A stretch of 64,000 bases of DNA from Candidatus Bacteroides merdavium (GCA_019116805.1 DXAV01000089.1:1-64000), one strand, 5' to 3'. Positions 25,151 through 34,308 are shown, numbered from the stretch's first letter. The notes: generated by a model from the letters alone, not told the origin. Made by a program: numbers and translations.

Positions 25151-25311
25151 GGCTGACGACTTCTCCGGCGGGTCTTCCTGACGAAGCACTGCATGACCCT
25201 CTGACGAAGTGCTTTCTGAGGGTGTGACGAAGTGCTTCATCAGAGTGTCATGCAGTGCTTCGTCAGGAGGTAAGGAAGTGCTTCGTCAGAGGGTCAGAAA
25301 GCACTTCGTCA
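25151..25311. repeat. Array B: six to seven 23-bp palindromic units
   Basis: Read leftward from the GH2 stop codon, six units of exactly 23 bp (boundaries 25311, 25288, 25265, 25242, 25219, 25196, 25174) and a degenerate seventh. Each is based on TGACGAAGTGCTTCGTCA plus a 5-nt spacer such as CCCTC. The first three units keep the left half TGACGAAG, the next three keep the right half CTTCGTCA, so the whole array is itself a dyad. It contains the GH2 stop and lies before its terminator, so it is transcribed. Confidence 0.85.
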
Positions 25312-27786
25312 GCGCGTCACGTCGAACGTGAGCTTGGCAGACTTCAAACCTTTGGCCTTTGCCTCGAACACCAGCTGGCCGGCTTCGGTACCCGTCTGCA
25401 CGATGGCCGTCAGCTGGCCGCTGAAGGCGTGCATGCGCGGCAGGTGGAAGAGGTCCAGACAGGTGGCGTCACCATTGGCGGCCGCACGATAGGTACCCGC
25501 TCCCTTGACGGAGAAGGTCACCAGGCGGTTGTCGGCCGGGCAGAGGTTGCCGTCCTTGTCCACCACGCGGACGGTGATGTAAGCCAGGTCCTTGCCGTCG
25601 GCCGTGAGCTGCATGCGGTCGGCCACCACTTCCAGGTGATGGGGCTTGCCGGCCGTGCGCACAATCTTCTCTTCGGCGGGGCGGCCGTCCTTGTCGTAAG
25701 CCACAACTTTCAGTTCACCGGCTTCGTAGGGCACATCCATCCACATCAGGCGGTAGCGGCGTTGCAACCACAAAGCATCTTTTTCCTTCAACGAAAGCGC
25801 TGTTTTCGCATCCAGTTTACGCTGCTTTCCGTAGCTCTTCCCATTGACGAAGAGTTCAGCTTCGGGGTAGCTGGTATAGACAAAGACGGGGGTGTTCTCC
25901 CCTTCCCTGCCGGGCCAGGTCCAGTGGGGTAATACATGGAGGGTGTTGTCGCGCTTGTTCCAAAGGCTGCGATAGAGGTAGTAGCGGTCCTTGGGCAAAC
26001 TGGCCAGGTCGATGATGCCGAACACGGAGCTATGGCTGGGCCATGCGTCGGTGTCGTAGGGCGAAGGTTCGCCCAGATAATCGAAGCCTGTCCAGACGAA
26101 CTGGCCGAGTGTCCAGTTGTAATCGTCGGCCAAAGCAAAGTCCTCATCGGGCACATTCGACCACGAGCAGGCCTCCAGATCGTAACCCGAACACTGATGG
26201 TCGTCATACATGGCCTGCTTCTTTAACTCGACAGGGAACTTATAGACGCCACGCGAGCTGACGGTGGAAGCCGTCTCGGAGCCCAGCACCAGGTTTTGCG
26301 GCAACTGGCCGTAAGCCTCCACATAGCGATGCGTGCGGTAGTTGAAGCCAGGCACATCGAGCATGGCGGCAAAGCCATTGCCCAAGACGCAGGATACCTG
26401 ATCCATGCCGCAGGTGACGGGGCGTGTGGGGTCTTCGCGATGGCAGATGTCTTGCAGGAACGAAGCCACCTTGTAGCCTTCAGGGCTGCACTGGGTAGGC
26501 ACTTCGTTGCCAATGCTCCACATCACCACGCTGGGGTTGTTGCGATACTGGCGGAGCATGTTCACCATGTCCTTCTCTGCCCACTCGTTGAAGAAGCGGT
26601 GGTAACCGTTCTCACACTTGGCGATATCCCATTCGTCGAAAGGCTCGAGCATCATCATGAAGCCCATCTCATCGCAGAGCTGCACCAGCTCGGGCGCAGG
26701 CATGTTGTGGGCGGTGCGGATAGCGTCGCAGCCCATATCCTTGAGCAACGTCAGCTGGCGGCGAAGGGCGGCCACATTGATGGCGGCACCCAGCGGGCCG
26801 AGGTCGTGATGATTACATACTCCCTGAAACTTGCGATGCTTGCCGTTGAGGAAGAAGCCCTTGTCGGCCACCAGCTCGATGCTTCGGATACCGAAGCGGG
26901 TGACGTATTCGTCCACCTGACGGCCGTCCACGTATATCTTCGAAGAAGCCTTATATAAATAAGGTGTCTCGGGGCTCCACAACTGAGGCTTGTCCACGAG
27001 GAAGTTCTGCTCGAAGGGCTTGCCGTGGTTGATTTTCATTGTATTGTCCTTCACGGCCACCACCTGTCCCTCGGGCGAAAGGATTTCGGTGACGATACGC
27101 ACATCCTGCCGGCCGGCACCCTCGACGGTAGTCTTCAGGCAGACGGAGGCATAGTCGGCGGCTACGTGGGGCGTGGTGAGCTGGGTACCCCATACGGGCA
27201 CATGCACCGCCTCCGTGGCCACGACACGCACGTTTCTGTACAAGCCCGCACCCGGATACCAGCGGGAAGACTGGGGGCGGTTCTCCAACCGTACGGCCAA
27301 TACGTTCGGCTGACCATCTTTATATATATAAGGTGTAACGTCGCAATGGAAGGAATTGTAGCCGCAAGGCCAGAAGCAGGCTTCCTGCCCGTTGACGTAA
27401 ACACGGGCCTCGCTCATGGCGCCGTCGAAAACGAGCGACACCTGCTTGCCCGCAGGAGCGTCGAACGTGGTACGATACCACCCCACTCCCACGTAGGGTA
27501 AGCCGCCCGTGCGGCCTGTCTTCACCGAAGCGGCCGTCTCGAGGTTCTGCGTCACGGCCACATTCTGCAAGTCGTTGCTACGGTCGAAGGGACCGTAGAT
27601 GGCCCAGTCGTGGGGTACGGTGACCGTCTCCCACTTCGTGTCGTCAAACTCCGGCTTCATGGCTTCGGCCACGTCACCCTTCGTAAATCTCCAGTTCTTC
27701 TCCAACAACGTTTCCGTGCGTTGTTGGGCGGCCACCATCCAGGCCAACAACAAGCAACACAAGGTTGCCAACATTCTTCGATTCAT
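25309..27786 (-). CDS. GH2 beta-galactosidase
   Basis: 825 residues from ATG 27786 (MNRRMLATLCCLLLAWMVAA, a signal peptide ending AQQ); the longer ORF runs into the upstream gene. GH2 layout: sugar-binding domain (WETVTVPHDWAIYGPF; GVGWYRTTF), Ig-like domain, TIM barrel with acid/base E428 in MWSIGNEV and nucleophile E504 in VLGSETAST, and a C-terminal Ig-like region (VFVYTSYPEAELFVNGKSYG; YITVRVVDKDGNLCPADNR). The DYLGEPSPY motif is typical of Bacteroides beta-galactosidases. With the GH53 enzyme 7 bp upstream it would finish degradation of beta-1,4-galactan in the periplasm. Much more GC-rich than the sus genes next to it. Confidence 0.93.
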   Translation of the reverse strand: MNRRMLATLCCLLLAWMVAAQQRTETLLEKNWRFTKGDVAEAMKPEFDDTKWETVTVPHDWAIYGPFDRSNDLQNVAVTQNLETAASVKTGRTGGLPYVGVGWYRTTFDAPAGKQVSLVFDGAMSEARVYVNGQEACFWPCGYNSFHCDVTPYIYKDGQPNVLAVRLENRPQSSRWYPGAGLYRNVRVVATEAVHVPVWGTQLTTPHVAADYASVCLKTTVEGAGRQDVRIVTEILSPEGQVVAVKDNTMKINHGKPFEQNFLVDKPQLWSPETPYLYKASSKIYVDGRQVDEYVTRFGIRSIELVADKGFFLNGKHRKFQGVCNHHDLGPLGAAINVAALRRQLTLLKDMGCDAIRTAHNMPAPELVQLCDEMGFMMMLEPFDEWDIAKCENGYHRFFNEWAEKDMVNMLRQYRNNPSVVMWSIGNEVPTQCSPEGYKVASFLQDICHREDPTRPVTCGMDQVSCVLGNGFAAMLDVPGFNYRTHRYVEAYGQLPQNLVLGSETASTVSSRGVYKFPVELKKQAMYDDHQCSGYDLEACSWSNVPDEDFALADDYNWTLGQFVWTGFDYLGEPSPYDTDAWPSHSSVFGIIDLASLPKDRYYLYRSLWNKRDNTLHVLPHWTWPGREGENTPVFVYTSYPEAELFVNGKSYGKQRKLDAKTALSLKEKDALWLQRRYRLMWMDVPYEAGELKVVAYDKDGRPAEEKIVRTAGKPHHLEVVADRMQLTADGKDLAYITVRVVDKDGNLCPADNRLVTFSVKGAGTYRAAANGDATCLDLFHLPRMHAFSGQLTAIVQTGTEAGQLVFEAKAKGLKSAKLTFDVTR

Positions 27787-27793
27787 AGGCTTG

Positions 27794-28972
27794 TCAGTCT
27801 TTAAAGGCATCCATAATAACAGTAGGGCGGCCGTCTGCGGTAAAGGCACCCAGGCGGTATTGGCCCGGCTTGCACTCGGGCTCCCAGTAGAACACGCCCT
27901 TGCACTTGCCATCGGTATTCTCGCGGCATTCCTTGATGATGCGCGCCAGCTGCTCCCTGCCCTGCTGGAGGACGGCGTCGCTGGCCAGATTGCCCTTGTC
28001 GTCGGCACACTCCATGCCCGTCTCCACCACCATCACGTCGCAACCGTAGCAGGCACTGACAGCCTTGATGTTGGCGATGCAGTCGGTAATTACCTTATTG
28101 GGGTCGGTATATTGATTGCCGTCGGCATCCTTGTTATCCCAGTTGATGCACCAGTAGGGATAGAGCGACATGCCGATCATGTCCCACTTGCCGCCGTACT
28201 TCTTCAGCTCGTCGAAGAACCAGGTGTAGAGCCCCTTGTCGAAACCGTTGTCAAGGTGGACGATGGCGACAGCCTGCGGGAAAACACTCTTCACGGCATC
28301 ATAGCCCGCGTTGATGAAGGCGGCCAGATTGGCCCAGTTTTCCTTAAAGCTCACCTTACGGTTACCGTCATAGTCGATGGTGCTTTCGCCGCTCCACGAG
28401 GCACCGCTGAGCGAGGCATCTTCGTCCCACAACATGCCCGGGCGTATCTCGTTGCCCACCTGCACCCACTTGGGTGTCACGCCTTTGGCCTTCAAGGCCT
28501 GCAGGGCTTCGACGGTGTGGTTCCTGACGGCTTCCTTCAGCTGGCCGAGGTTCATGTCCTTCCAGGCCGCGGGCTTCACCTGCTTGCTGGGGTCGGCCCA
28601 GAAGTCGCTGTAGTGGAAGTCCACCATCACGTCCATGCCCAAGTTCTTGGCCCGCACGGCCTTCACGACCATATCTTCCACGTCGCACCATCCGCCGTGT
28701 TTCGAAGGATCGACCCACACGCGCAGGCGAATGGCATTGAGGCCGCATTCCTTCATCAAGGCGGTGCACTCGCGCTCCTGTCCGGCCGCATTGTAGAACT
28801 TATGTCCCTGGCTCTCCATCTGGGTCACCCAGCTGATGTCGGCTCCGAGAGCAAAATCTGTCGTGACCGAGGGCGTTTCGCCTCCCTCTTCGCCGTCCTT
28901 GGCAGAAGAGCTGCAGGCCCCAAAGAAGAGGACAAGGGCCATAAAGAGGCTGGAAAAAGTAAAATGTTTCAT
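27794..28972 (-). CDS. GH53 endo-beta-1,4-galactanase lipoprotein
   Basis: 392 residues from ATG 28972 (MKHFTFSSLFMALVLFFGAC, lipobox FFGAC); the longer start at 29017 is excluded by a promoter box at 29015-29022. GH53 barrel features: DISWVTQMESQGHKFYN at the start, CGLNAIRLRVWVDPS, acid/base E175 in WVQVGNEIRPG, and nucleophile E317 in MVVETGMEC. It cuts beta-1,4-galactan side chains of pectin, probably at the cell surface. With GH2 it forms the galactan pair usual in Bacteroides, but the adjoining SusCDEFG here is of the starch type. Confidence 0.93.
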   Translation of the reverse strand: MKHFTFSSLFMALVLFFGACSSSAKDGEEGGETPSVTTDFALGADISWVTQMESQGHKFYNAAGQERECTALMKECGLNAIRLRVWVDPSKHGGWCDVEDMVVKAVRAKNLGMDVMVDFHYSDFWADPSKQVKPAAWKDMNLGQLKEAVRNHTVEALQALKAKGVTPKWVQVGNEIRPGMLWDEDASLSGASWSGESTIDYDGNRKVSFKENWANLAAFINAGYDAVKSVFPQAVAIVHLDNGFDKGLYTWFFDELKKYGGKWDMIGMSLYPYWCINWDNKDADGNQYTDPNKVITDCIANIKAVSACYGCDVMVVETGMECADDKGNLASDAVLQQGREQLARIIKECRENTDGKCKGVFYWEPECKPGQYRLGAFTADGRPTVIMDAFKD

Positions 28973-29014
28973 AATTACATGTACTGAATAAAAACGTAAA
29001 AGGATAATTTTATC

Positions 29015-29022
29015 CAAAGATA
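29015..29022 (-). promoter_or_regulatory. -7 box of the GH53-GH2 unit
   Basis: TATCTTTG on the reverse strand, 42 nt before ATG 28972. No clear -33 box. Confidence 0.6.
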
Positions 29023-29138
29023 CGAAATATATCCTAATGATGAAAACATAGCCTCCATTTTATGAGGAAATCCTTTCGGAGTTCGCAGCTTTATACATTG
29101 ATTATCAACACAAAGACTTTCTACCCCTTTCTCAAAAA

Positions 29139-29222
29139 CGGGGAAAAGCTTTCCCTCAGTGAAAGAAAGGCCTTCCCTTTTAAAGAGAAAGGCTTTCCCC
29201 TTTAAAGGGAAAGACTTTCTCA
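29139..29222. repeat. Array C: four 22-bp palindromic units
   Basis: Dyad centres at about 29148.5, 29170.5, 29192 and 29214, 22 bp apart. Cores vary around GGGAAAGGCTTTCCC with short A/T-rich spacers such as TTTAAA. It lies in the divergent gap between GH53 and the lacI-type gene, next to the operator at 29264. A related AAAGACTTT stands at 29112-29120, off register. Confidence 0.75.
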
Positions 29223-29263
29223 CAGCAAAAAACACAGGAAGAAAATCCACCCCGCAGGTCCAA

Positions 29264-29277
29264 TGCAATCGTTTGCA
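29264..29277. promoter_or_regulatory. LacI-family operator in the GH53/lacI intergenic region
   Basis: TGCAATCGTTTGCA, the exact reverse complement of the site at 25026-25039. It lies about 240 bp upstream of the GH53 -7 box and about 120 bp upstream of the regulator's own -7 box. Confidence 0.8.
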
Positions 29278-29372
29278 AAAACAGATAACCCAATAAAATT
29301 CAAGACAGAACACGAATTCAGCCAATTAGCCTAATTTTGCAACAAAAATGTAAAGGCCAGTACACTTTTCCA

Positions 29373-29403
29373 TTGGGCAGACGAGAAATATTGCCTACCT
29401 TTG
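29373..29403 (+). promoter_or_regulatory. Promoter of the LacI-type regulator
   Basis: TTG (29373-29375), 20 nt, TACCTTTG (29396-29403), then ATG 29424. It overrides the longer upstream start at 29337. Confidence 0.65.
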
Positions 29404-29423
29404 GATGGAAAATACCTATACTT

Positions 29424-30428
29424 ATGAACAAACCTCAAATCACCATCAAAGACATCGCACGAGCACTGAATGTATCGCCCTCGACCGTCTCAAGAGCATT
29501 GAAGAACAATCCTGACATCAGCCAGGAAACGCGCGACATGATACATGCTTATGCCAATGAACACAATTATAAGCCCAATGTACAGGCCGTAAACCTAAGA
29601 GCAGGACGCAGCAACACCATCGGCGTCATTGTACCACAGATGGTGCATCACTTCTTCTCTTGTGTATTAAGCGGGATTGAACAGGCCGCTTCTAAAGCCG
29701 GTTACAACATCATTGTGGCACAAAGCAACGAATCGTACGAACAGGAAGTCAAGATAGTCCATTCTTTTCTTGCCGCCCGTGTATGCGGCGTCATCGCCTC
29801 ACTGGCCAAAGAGACAGCCCGATATGACCACTACCAGGAACTGCTGAACAACGACATCCCCATCGTCTTCTACGACCGCATCTGTACAGGTATTAAAACA
29901 GAACGGGTGGTAGTCGATGACTATGCCGGCTCGTTTGCCGCCGTAGAATACATGATACAGACAGGATGCAGACGCATATTCTTCTATGGAGCCGCCCCCC
30001 ATCTGGAAATCACCAAAAACCGACGCAACGGCTATCTGGACGCCATGAAGAAATATAAGATACCGGTGGACGACCAGATGATACTCCTCTGTGACACCCG
30101 CGAACGGGCCATCGCCATCACACCCGATCTGCTGGAAAGCCCTGAACGTCCTGACGGTTTCTTTGCCATCAACGACGAAACAGCCGCCGGCATTCTATAT
30201 GCCTGCAAACTGGTGGGAGTCAAAGTACCCGACGAAGTGTCCATCTGCGGATTTACAGACGGTGCCATCGCTCAAAACACCGATCCCAAGCTGACTACCG
30301 TAGGGCAACATGGCGAAGAAGTCGGCATCAGTGCATTCGGCATCCTGCATGAGAAACTGGAAGGAGACATCAAGGCTTCCAATAAAATCGTACGTACCAA
30401 TTTGATTGTCAGGGGAACGACCAAATGA
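29424..30428 (+). CDS. LacI-family transcriptional regulator of the starch/maltose locus
   Basis: 334 residues from ATG 29424. The LacI HTH is at residues about 5-25 (TIKDIARALNVSPSTVSRAL) with the hinge region NYKPNVQAVNLRAGRSNTIG, then the periplasmic-binding-protein-like sensor domain (IGVIVPQMVHHFFSCVLSGI; GFFAINDETAAGILYACKLV; VSICGFTDGAIAQ). It should bind the TGCAAACGATTGCA-type sites at 25026 and 29264 and respond to a sugar, probably maltose or a maltooligosaccharide given its neighbours. In the reference Bacteroides starch system the regulator is the membrane protein SusR; here a cytoplasmic LacI-type protein takes that position, as in other Bacteroidetes maltodextrin loci. Downstream MFS and GH65 genes are co-directional. 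Confidence 0.9.
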   Translation: MNKPQITIKDIARALNVSPSTVSRALKNNPDISQETRDMIHAYANEHNYKPNVQAVNLRAGRSNTIGVIVPQMVHHFFSCVLSGIEQAASKAGYNIIVAQSNESYEQEVKIVHSFLAARVCGVIASLAKETARYDHYQELLNNDIPIVFYDRICTGIKTERVVVDDYAGSFAAVEYMIQTGCRRIFFYGAAPHLEITKNRRNGYLDAMKKYKIPVDDQMILLCDTRERAIAITPDLLESPERPDGFFAINDETAAGILYACKLVGVKVPDEVSICGFTDGAIAQNTDPKLTTVGQHGEEVGISAFGILHEKLEGDIKASNKIVRTNLIVRGTTK

Positions 30429-30469
30429 ACCGAGAAAAACGAACAATAACAATCATACCATAAAAAGAC

Positions 30470-31831
30470 ATGAAAGCAAAACCTGATTTAAGTTTTTGGA
30501 AGCTGTGGAACATCAGTTTCGGCTTCTTCGGCGTACAAATCGCCTATGCCCTGCAAAGTGCCAACATCAGCCGTATCTTTGCCACGTTAGGTGCCGACCC
30601 CCACTCATTAAGCTATTTCTGGATACTCCCGCCTCTGGCAGGAATCATCGTACAACCATTGGTAGGTGCGGCCAGCGACAAGACATGGACACGCTTCGGA
30701 CGACGTATCCCATATTTATTCATCGGTTCACTCATTGCCGTACTGGTGATGTGTCTGCTACCCAATGCCGGAAGCTTTGGCATGGCAGTCAGCACAGCCA
30801 TGACATTCGGCCTCTTTGCACTCATGTTTCTGGACACCTCCATCAACATGGCCATGCAACCGTTCAAAATGATGGTAGGCGACATGGTGAACGAAAAGCA
30901 GAAAGGTCTGGCCTATTCCATCCAAAGTTTCCTGTGTAATGCAGGAAGCCTCGTTGGTTATCTGTTCCCCTTCTTCTTCGCCTGGATAGGTATCCAAAAC
31001 ACAGCTCCTCAAGGTGTTATCCCCGATTCAGTCATTTACTCCTTCTACATCGGAGCCGCCATCCTTATCCTCTGTGTTATCTATACTTCGGTCAAGGTCA
31101 AAGAAATGCCTCCCAAAGAATATGCCGAATACCATGGCATCAGCGAAGAACAGGAAAAAGAGAAGACCAACATGCTGAAGCTGTTAATCAAAGCACCGAA
31201 AGCTTTCTGGACAGTCGGCCTGGTACAATTCTTCTGCTGGTTTGCCTTCATGTTCATGTGGACTTATACGAACGGTAGCATCGCCGCCAACGTATTCGGT
31301 GCCCCCACCGTTGAAACCGTTGTCAATGGAATTACCAAAGTGGCCCTTGACACTACCAGCCAGCCCTATCAGGAAGCAGCCAACTGGGTAGGCGTACTCT
31401 TTGCTGTGCAGGCCATCGGCTCCGTTCTGTGGGCCATCTGTATTCCCCTATTCAAGAATCGCCGACTGATTTATTCACTCAGCCTTGTGTTGGGAGGTAT
31501 CGGATTCATATCCACCTATTTCATCCATAACCAAAATGTTCTTTTCCTCTCGTTCATTCTGATCGGGTGCGCTTGGGCAGCCATGTTGGCCCTTCCGTTT
31601 ACTATCCTGACCAACGCTTTAAGCGGAAGCCACATGGGTACCTATCTGGGCTTGTTCAACGGCACCATCTGCATCCCTCAGATTGTAGCGGCCGCTCTGG
31701 GGGGTACCATTTTAAGTATGTTCACCCCCGAAGGAAGTCTGCCACCCGAAATCAACATGCTGGTTACGGCAGGTATCATGCTAATTATCGGAGCTTGTTG
31801 CGTCTATATTATCAAGGAAACCAAAGACTGA
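30470..31831 (+). CDS. MFS sugar transporter, maltose/maltodextrin type
   Basis: 453 residues with 12 predicted membrane helices. It resembles the GPH/SLC45-like sugar porters of Bacteroidetes maltose loci: N-terminal FWKLWNISFGFFGVQIAYAL, the QSANISRIF segment, SDKTWTRFGRRIPYLFIGSL between helices 2 and 3, and the central loop with VKVKEMPPKEYAEYHGISEE. It would carry maltose or short maltooligosaccharides across the inner membrane to the phosphorylase encoded next. 41 bp after the regulator, probably the same transcript. Confidence 0.88.
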   Translation: MKAKPDLSFWKLWNISFGFFGVQIAYALQSANISRIFATLGADPHSLSYFWILPPLAGIIVQPLVGAASDKTWTRFGRRIPYLFIGSLIAVLVMCLLPNAGSFGMAVSTAMTFGLFALMFLDTSINMAMQPFKMMVGDMVNEKQKGLAYSIQSFLCNAGSLVGYLFPFFFAWIGIQNTAPQGVIPDSVIYSFYIGAAILILCVIYTSVKVKEMPPKEYAEYHGISEEQEKEKTNMLKLLIKAPKAFWTVGLVQFFCWFAFMFMWTYTNGSIAANVFGAPTVETVVNGITKVALDTTSQPYQEAANWVGVLFAVQAIGSVLWAICIPLFKNRRLIYSLSLVLGGIGFISTYFIHNQNVLFLSFILIGCAWAAMLALPFTILTNALSGSHMGTYLGLFNGTICIPQIVAAALGGTILSMFTPEGSLPPEINMLVTAGIMLIIGACCVYIIKETKD

Positions 31832-31855
31832 TAGCCAGCCCCATCTCCATAAATA

Positions 31856-31908
31856 CTGCGCCGAAAAGCTTGCCAGCCTTCAAAAAGCCGACAAGTTTTT
31901 CGGCGCAG
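31856..31908 (+). terminator. Hairpin between the MFS and GH65 genes
   Basis: 17-nt arms (31856-31872 and 31892-31908, GCGCCGAAAA...TTTTCGGCGC) with one mismatch pair and a 19-nt loop; T-rich but no clean T run follows. It may partly uncouple GH65 from the upstream genes. Confidence 0.65.
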
Positions 31909-31966
31909 CGTTATTATTCTCGTTTTATTTGCTATCTTTACGGCCGTAACCCCAAATACTGACACC

Positions 31967-34279
31967 ATGAAAAGATACCTGAAAACCGACGAATGGAACA
32001 TCATAGAAGACGAATTTCATGCAGACAACCTACGCATGTCCGAAAGTATATTCAGCCTTGGCAACGGGCGTTTCGGCCAGCGGGGCAACTTTGAGGAGCC
32101 CTATAGCAGCGACTGCTATATCGGTTCGTTCGTAGCAGGTATCCCCTTTCTGGACAAGACACGAGTGGGATGGTGGAAAAACGGTTTTCCCCACTACTAT
32201 ACCCGCATCCCCAATGCCGCCAACTGGAGTAGCGTACGCCTGAGACTCATCGACGAGGAACTCGACCTGGCCCAATGGGACGTAAACACCTTCAACCGCA
32301 GGCTTGACATGCACGCCGGAATCTCCTACAGAGACGTTACCACCACCTCACCACGCGGAAACAGCCTAAAGCTCCACGTAGAGCACTTGGCCAACATGGC
32401 GCATCCCGACCTCTGCCTCATCCGATACAGCGTCACCTCCTTGAACTATACAGGCCGTTTGTCACTCATGCCACTCCTTGAGGTGGACCTTAACGACCGT
32501 TCGGAACAGACAGAAGAAAAAATATGGAACCTATTGAATTCGAATACGAGCAATGATTGCGCCTATCTGTGGACACAAACCCGACGCGAAGACGCCCAGA
32601 TATGCTACGCCATGACTTATCAGTTCTACAAGAACAACAAGGAGGCCAACCATAATCCAATACGTATTGAGAAAGGCCGACAAACAGGTTTCAGCCTGGG
32701 AGCCGACGTCAAGCCGGGCGACACCATCACCGTACTGAAATATGTCGCGATAACCTCTTCTCTTTATTATGAAAGACAGGAACTGGTAGAAACCTCCATG
32801 AGCATTGCCCGAAAGGCCAAGGCTGACGGATGGGAAACACTAGTGAATGATCATCGGAAAGCCTGGCAAAAGATATGGGACGAAACGGACGTTATCATTG
32901 AAGGCGATCCTGAAGCCCAACAGGGTATCCGCTACAACATCTTCCAGCTCCACCAGACCTATCGGGGCGACGACCCACGGCTAAACATAGCACCCAAAGG
33001 ATTTACCGGCGAGAAATACGGCGGAAACACTTACTGGAATACGGAATTATGCTGTGTTCCCTTCTTCCTGATGTCCACCCCTCGCAAGATTGTGAAAAAC
33101 CTGCTGATGTACCGCTACAACCAGTTGCCCAAGGCTATCGAAAATGCACGTAAGCTGGGTTTCAAGGATGGCGCCGCCCTCTTCCCGCAGGTGACGAGCA
33201 ACGGCGAAGAATGCCATAGTGAATGGGAAATCACATTCGAAGAGATACATCGCAATAATATTATCGTTTACGCCATCCTGCAACACGCCGCCATCACAGG
33301 TACAACAGACTACATCCTGCACTATGGGCTAGAGGTCATGATTGCCGTCAGCCGCTTCTGGAGTCAGCGGGTCACCTTCTCGCAATTCAAGCAGAGATAT
33401 GTCATCCTGGGTGTAACCGGTCCCGATGAATATCAAAACAATGTGGATAACAACTGGTACACCAACTTCTCCTGTGTCCGTTGCCTCACGATGACTCTGC
33501 ACTATCTGGACGAAATTGCCCAAAAACATCCCGAAGACTATGCACGGATATGCCAAATAACTCATTTGGATTATGAGCACGAAACACCTCTTTGGCGAGA
33601 CATTATCGCACGCATGTACCTGCCCGAAGACAAGGAACGAGGCATTTTCATACAGAACGACGGCTTCATGGACAAGGTCTTACAGACAACCGATACCATT
33701 CCGCCCGACGAACGCCCCATTAACCAACACTGGTCGTGGGATCGCATCCTACGTTCCTGCTACATCAAACAGGGAGATGTTCTGCTGGGACTTTACCTCT
33801 ATTACTACCTGTTCGATATCGAGACTGTGCGACGAAACTTTCATTTCTACGAGCCAATGACCGTACACGAGTCGTCACTATCGCCCCACATACACGCCAT
33901 CTTGGCCGCACGCATCGGCGACATGGAAAAAGCCTACCAGCTCTTCGTACACGCTACCCGCCTCGACCTTGACGACTACAACAACGAAGCCGACCAAGGC
34001 CTGCACATCACCAGTATGCCCGGTTCGTGGCTGGCCATCACACGCGGCTTCGGCGGTATGCAAATAAAGGATAACCTGCTGAGTTTCTCGCCCACCATTC
34101 CCGACCGATGGCAAAAATATACCTTCAAGATCAACTATTTGGGAAGACAACTCCATGTCGAAACCGCGGACGAAGTAATCATTACCCTGCAGGAAGGACC
34201 AGCCCTGAAGCTGAAGGTTTACGAAACCGAATACGAACTGACTACCAAACAACCATTACATGTACGCCGCAAGCCGTGA
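31967..34279 (+). CDS. GH65 maltose (disaccharide) phosphorylase
   Basis: 770 residues, cytoplasmic. Family pattern: N-terminal beta-sandwich (ESIFSLGNGRFGQRGNFEEP), linker, then (alpha/alpha)6 barrel with the catalytic acid E488 in VTGPDEYQNNVDNNWYTNF and the phosphate-binding region SWDRILRSCYIKQGDVLLGL; the C-terminal beta domain ends FKINYLGRQLHVETAD. GH65 enzymes split maltose with phosphate into glucose and beta-glucose 1-phosphate, saving ATP. The partner beta-phosphoglucomutase usual in such loci is not evident: the neighbouring HAD gene is on the opposite strand and looks like another phosphatase. Alternative substrates (kojibiose, trehalose) cannot be excluded, but the context favours maltose. 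Confidence 0.9.
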   Translation: MKRYLKTDEWNIIEDEFHADNLRMSESIFSLGNGRFGQRGNFEEPYSSDCYIGSFVAGIPFLDKTRVGWWKNGFPHYYTRIPNAANWSSVRLRLIDEELDLAQWDVNTFNRRLDMHAGISYRDVTTTSPRGNSLKLHVEHLANMAHPDLCLIRYSVTSLNYTGRLSLMPLLEVDLNDRSEQTEEKIWNLLNSNTSNDCAYLWTQTRREDAQICYAMTYQFYKNNKEANHNPIRIEKGRQTGFSLGADVKPGDTITVLKYVAITSSLYYERQELVETSMSIARKAKADGWETLVNDHRKAWQKIWDETDVIIEGDPEAQQGIRYNIFQLHQTYRGDDPRLNIAPKGFTGEKYGGNTYWNTELCCVPFFLMSTPRKIVKNLLMYRYNQLPKAIENARKLGFKDGAALFPQVTSNGEECHSEWEITFEEIHRNNIIVYAILQHAAITGTTDYILHYGLEVMIAVSRFWSQRVTFSQFKQRYVILGVTGPDEYQNNVDNNWYTNFSCVRCLTMTLHYLDEIAQKHPEDYARICQITHLDYEHETPLWRDIIARMYLPEDKERGIFIQNDGFMDKVLQTTDTIPPDERPINQHWSWDRILRSCYIKQGDVLLGLYLYYYLFDIETVRRNFHFYEPMTVHESSLSPHIHAILAARIGDMEKAYQLFVHATRLDLDDYNNEADQGLHITSMPGSWLAITRGFGGMQIKDNLLSFSPTIPDRWQKYTFKINYLGRQLHVETADEVIITLQEGPALKLKVYETEYELTTKQPLHVRRKP

Positions 34280-34308
34280 CCTTCTCCTTCTGCAGAGGAA
34301 GGTATTTG

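Noticed and set aside
25151-25311. Array B as a CRISPR array
   Set aside because: 23-bp period leaves only 5-nt spacers, the units are palindromic and degenerate, and no cas genes are present.
27599-28987. 462-codon forward frame over the GH53 gene
   Set aside because: Shadow frame; the reverse strand carries the GH53 catalytic glutamates and a lipoprotein signal.
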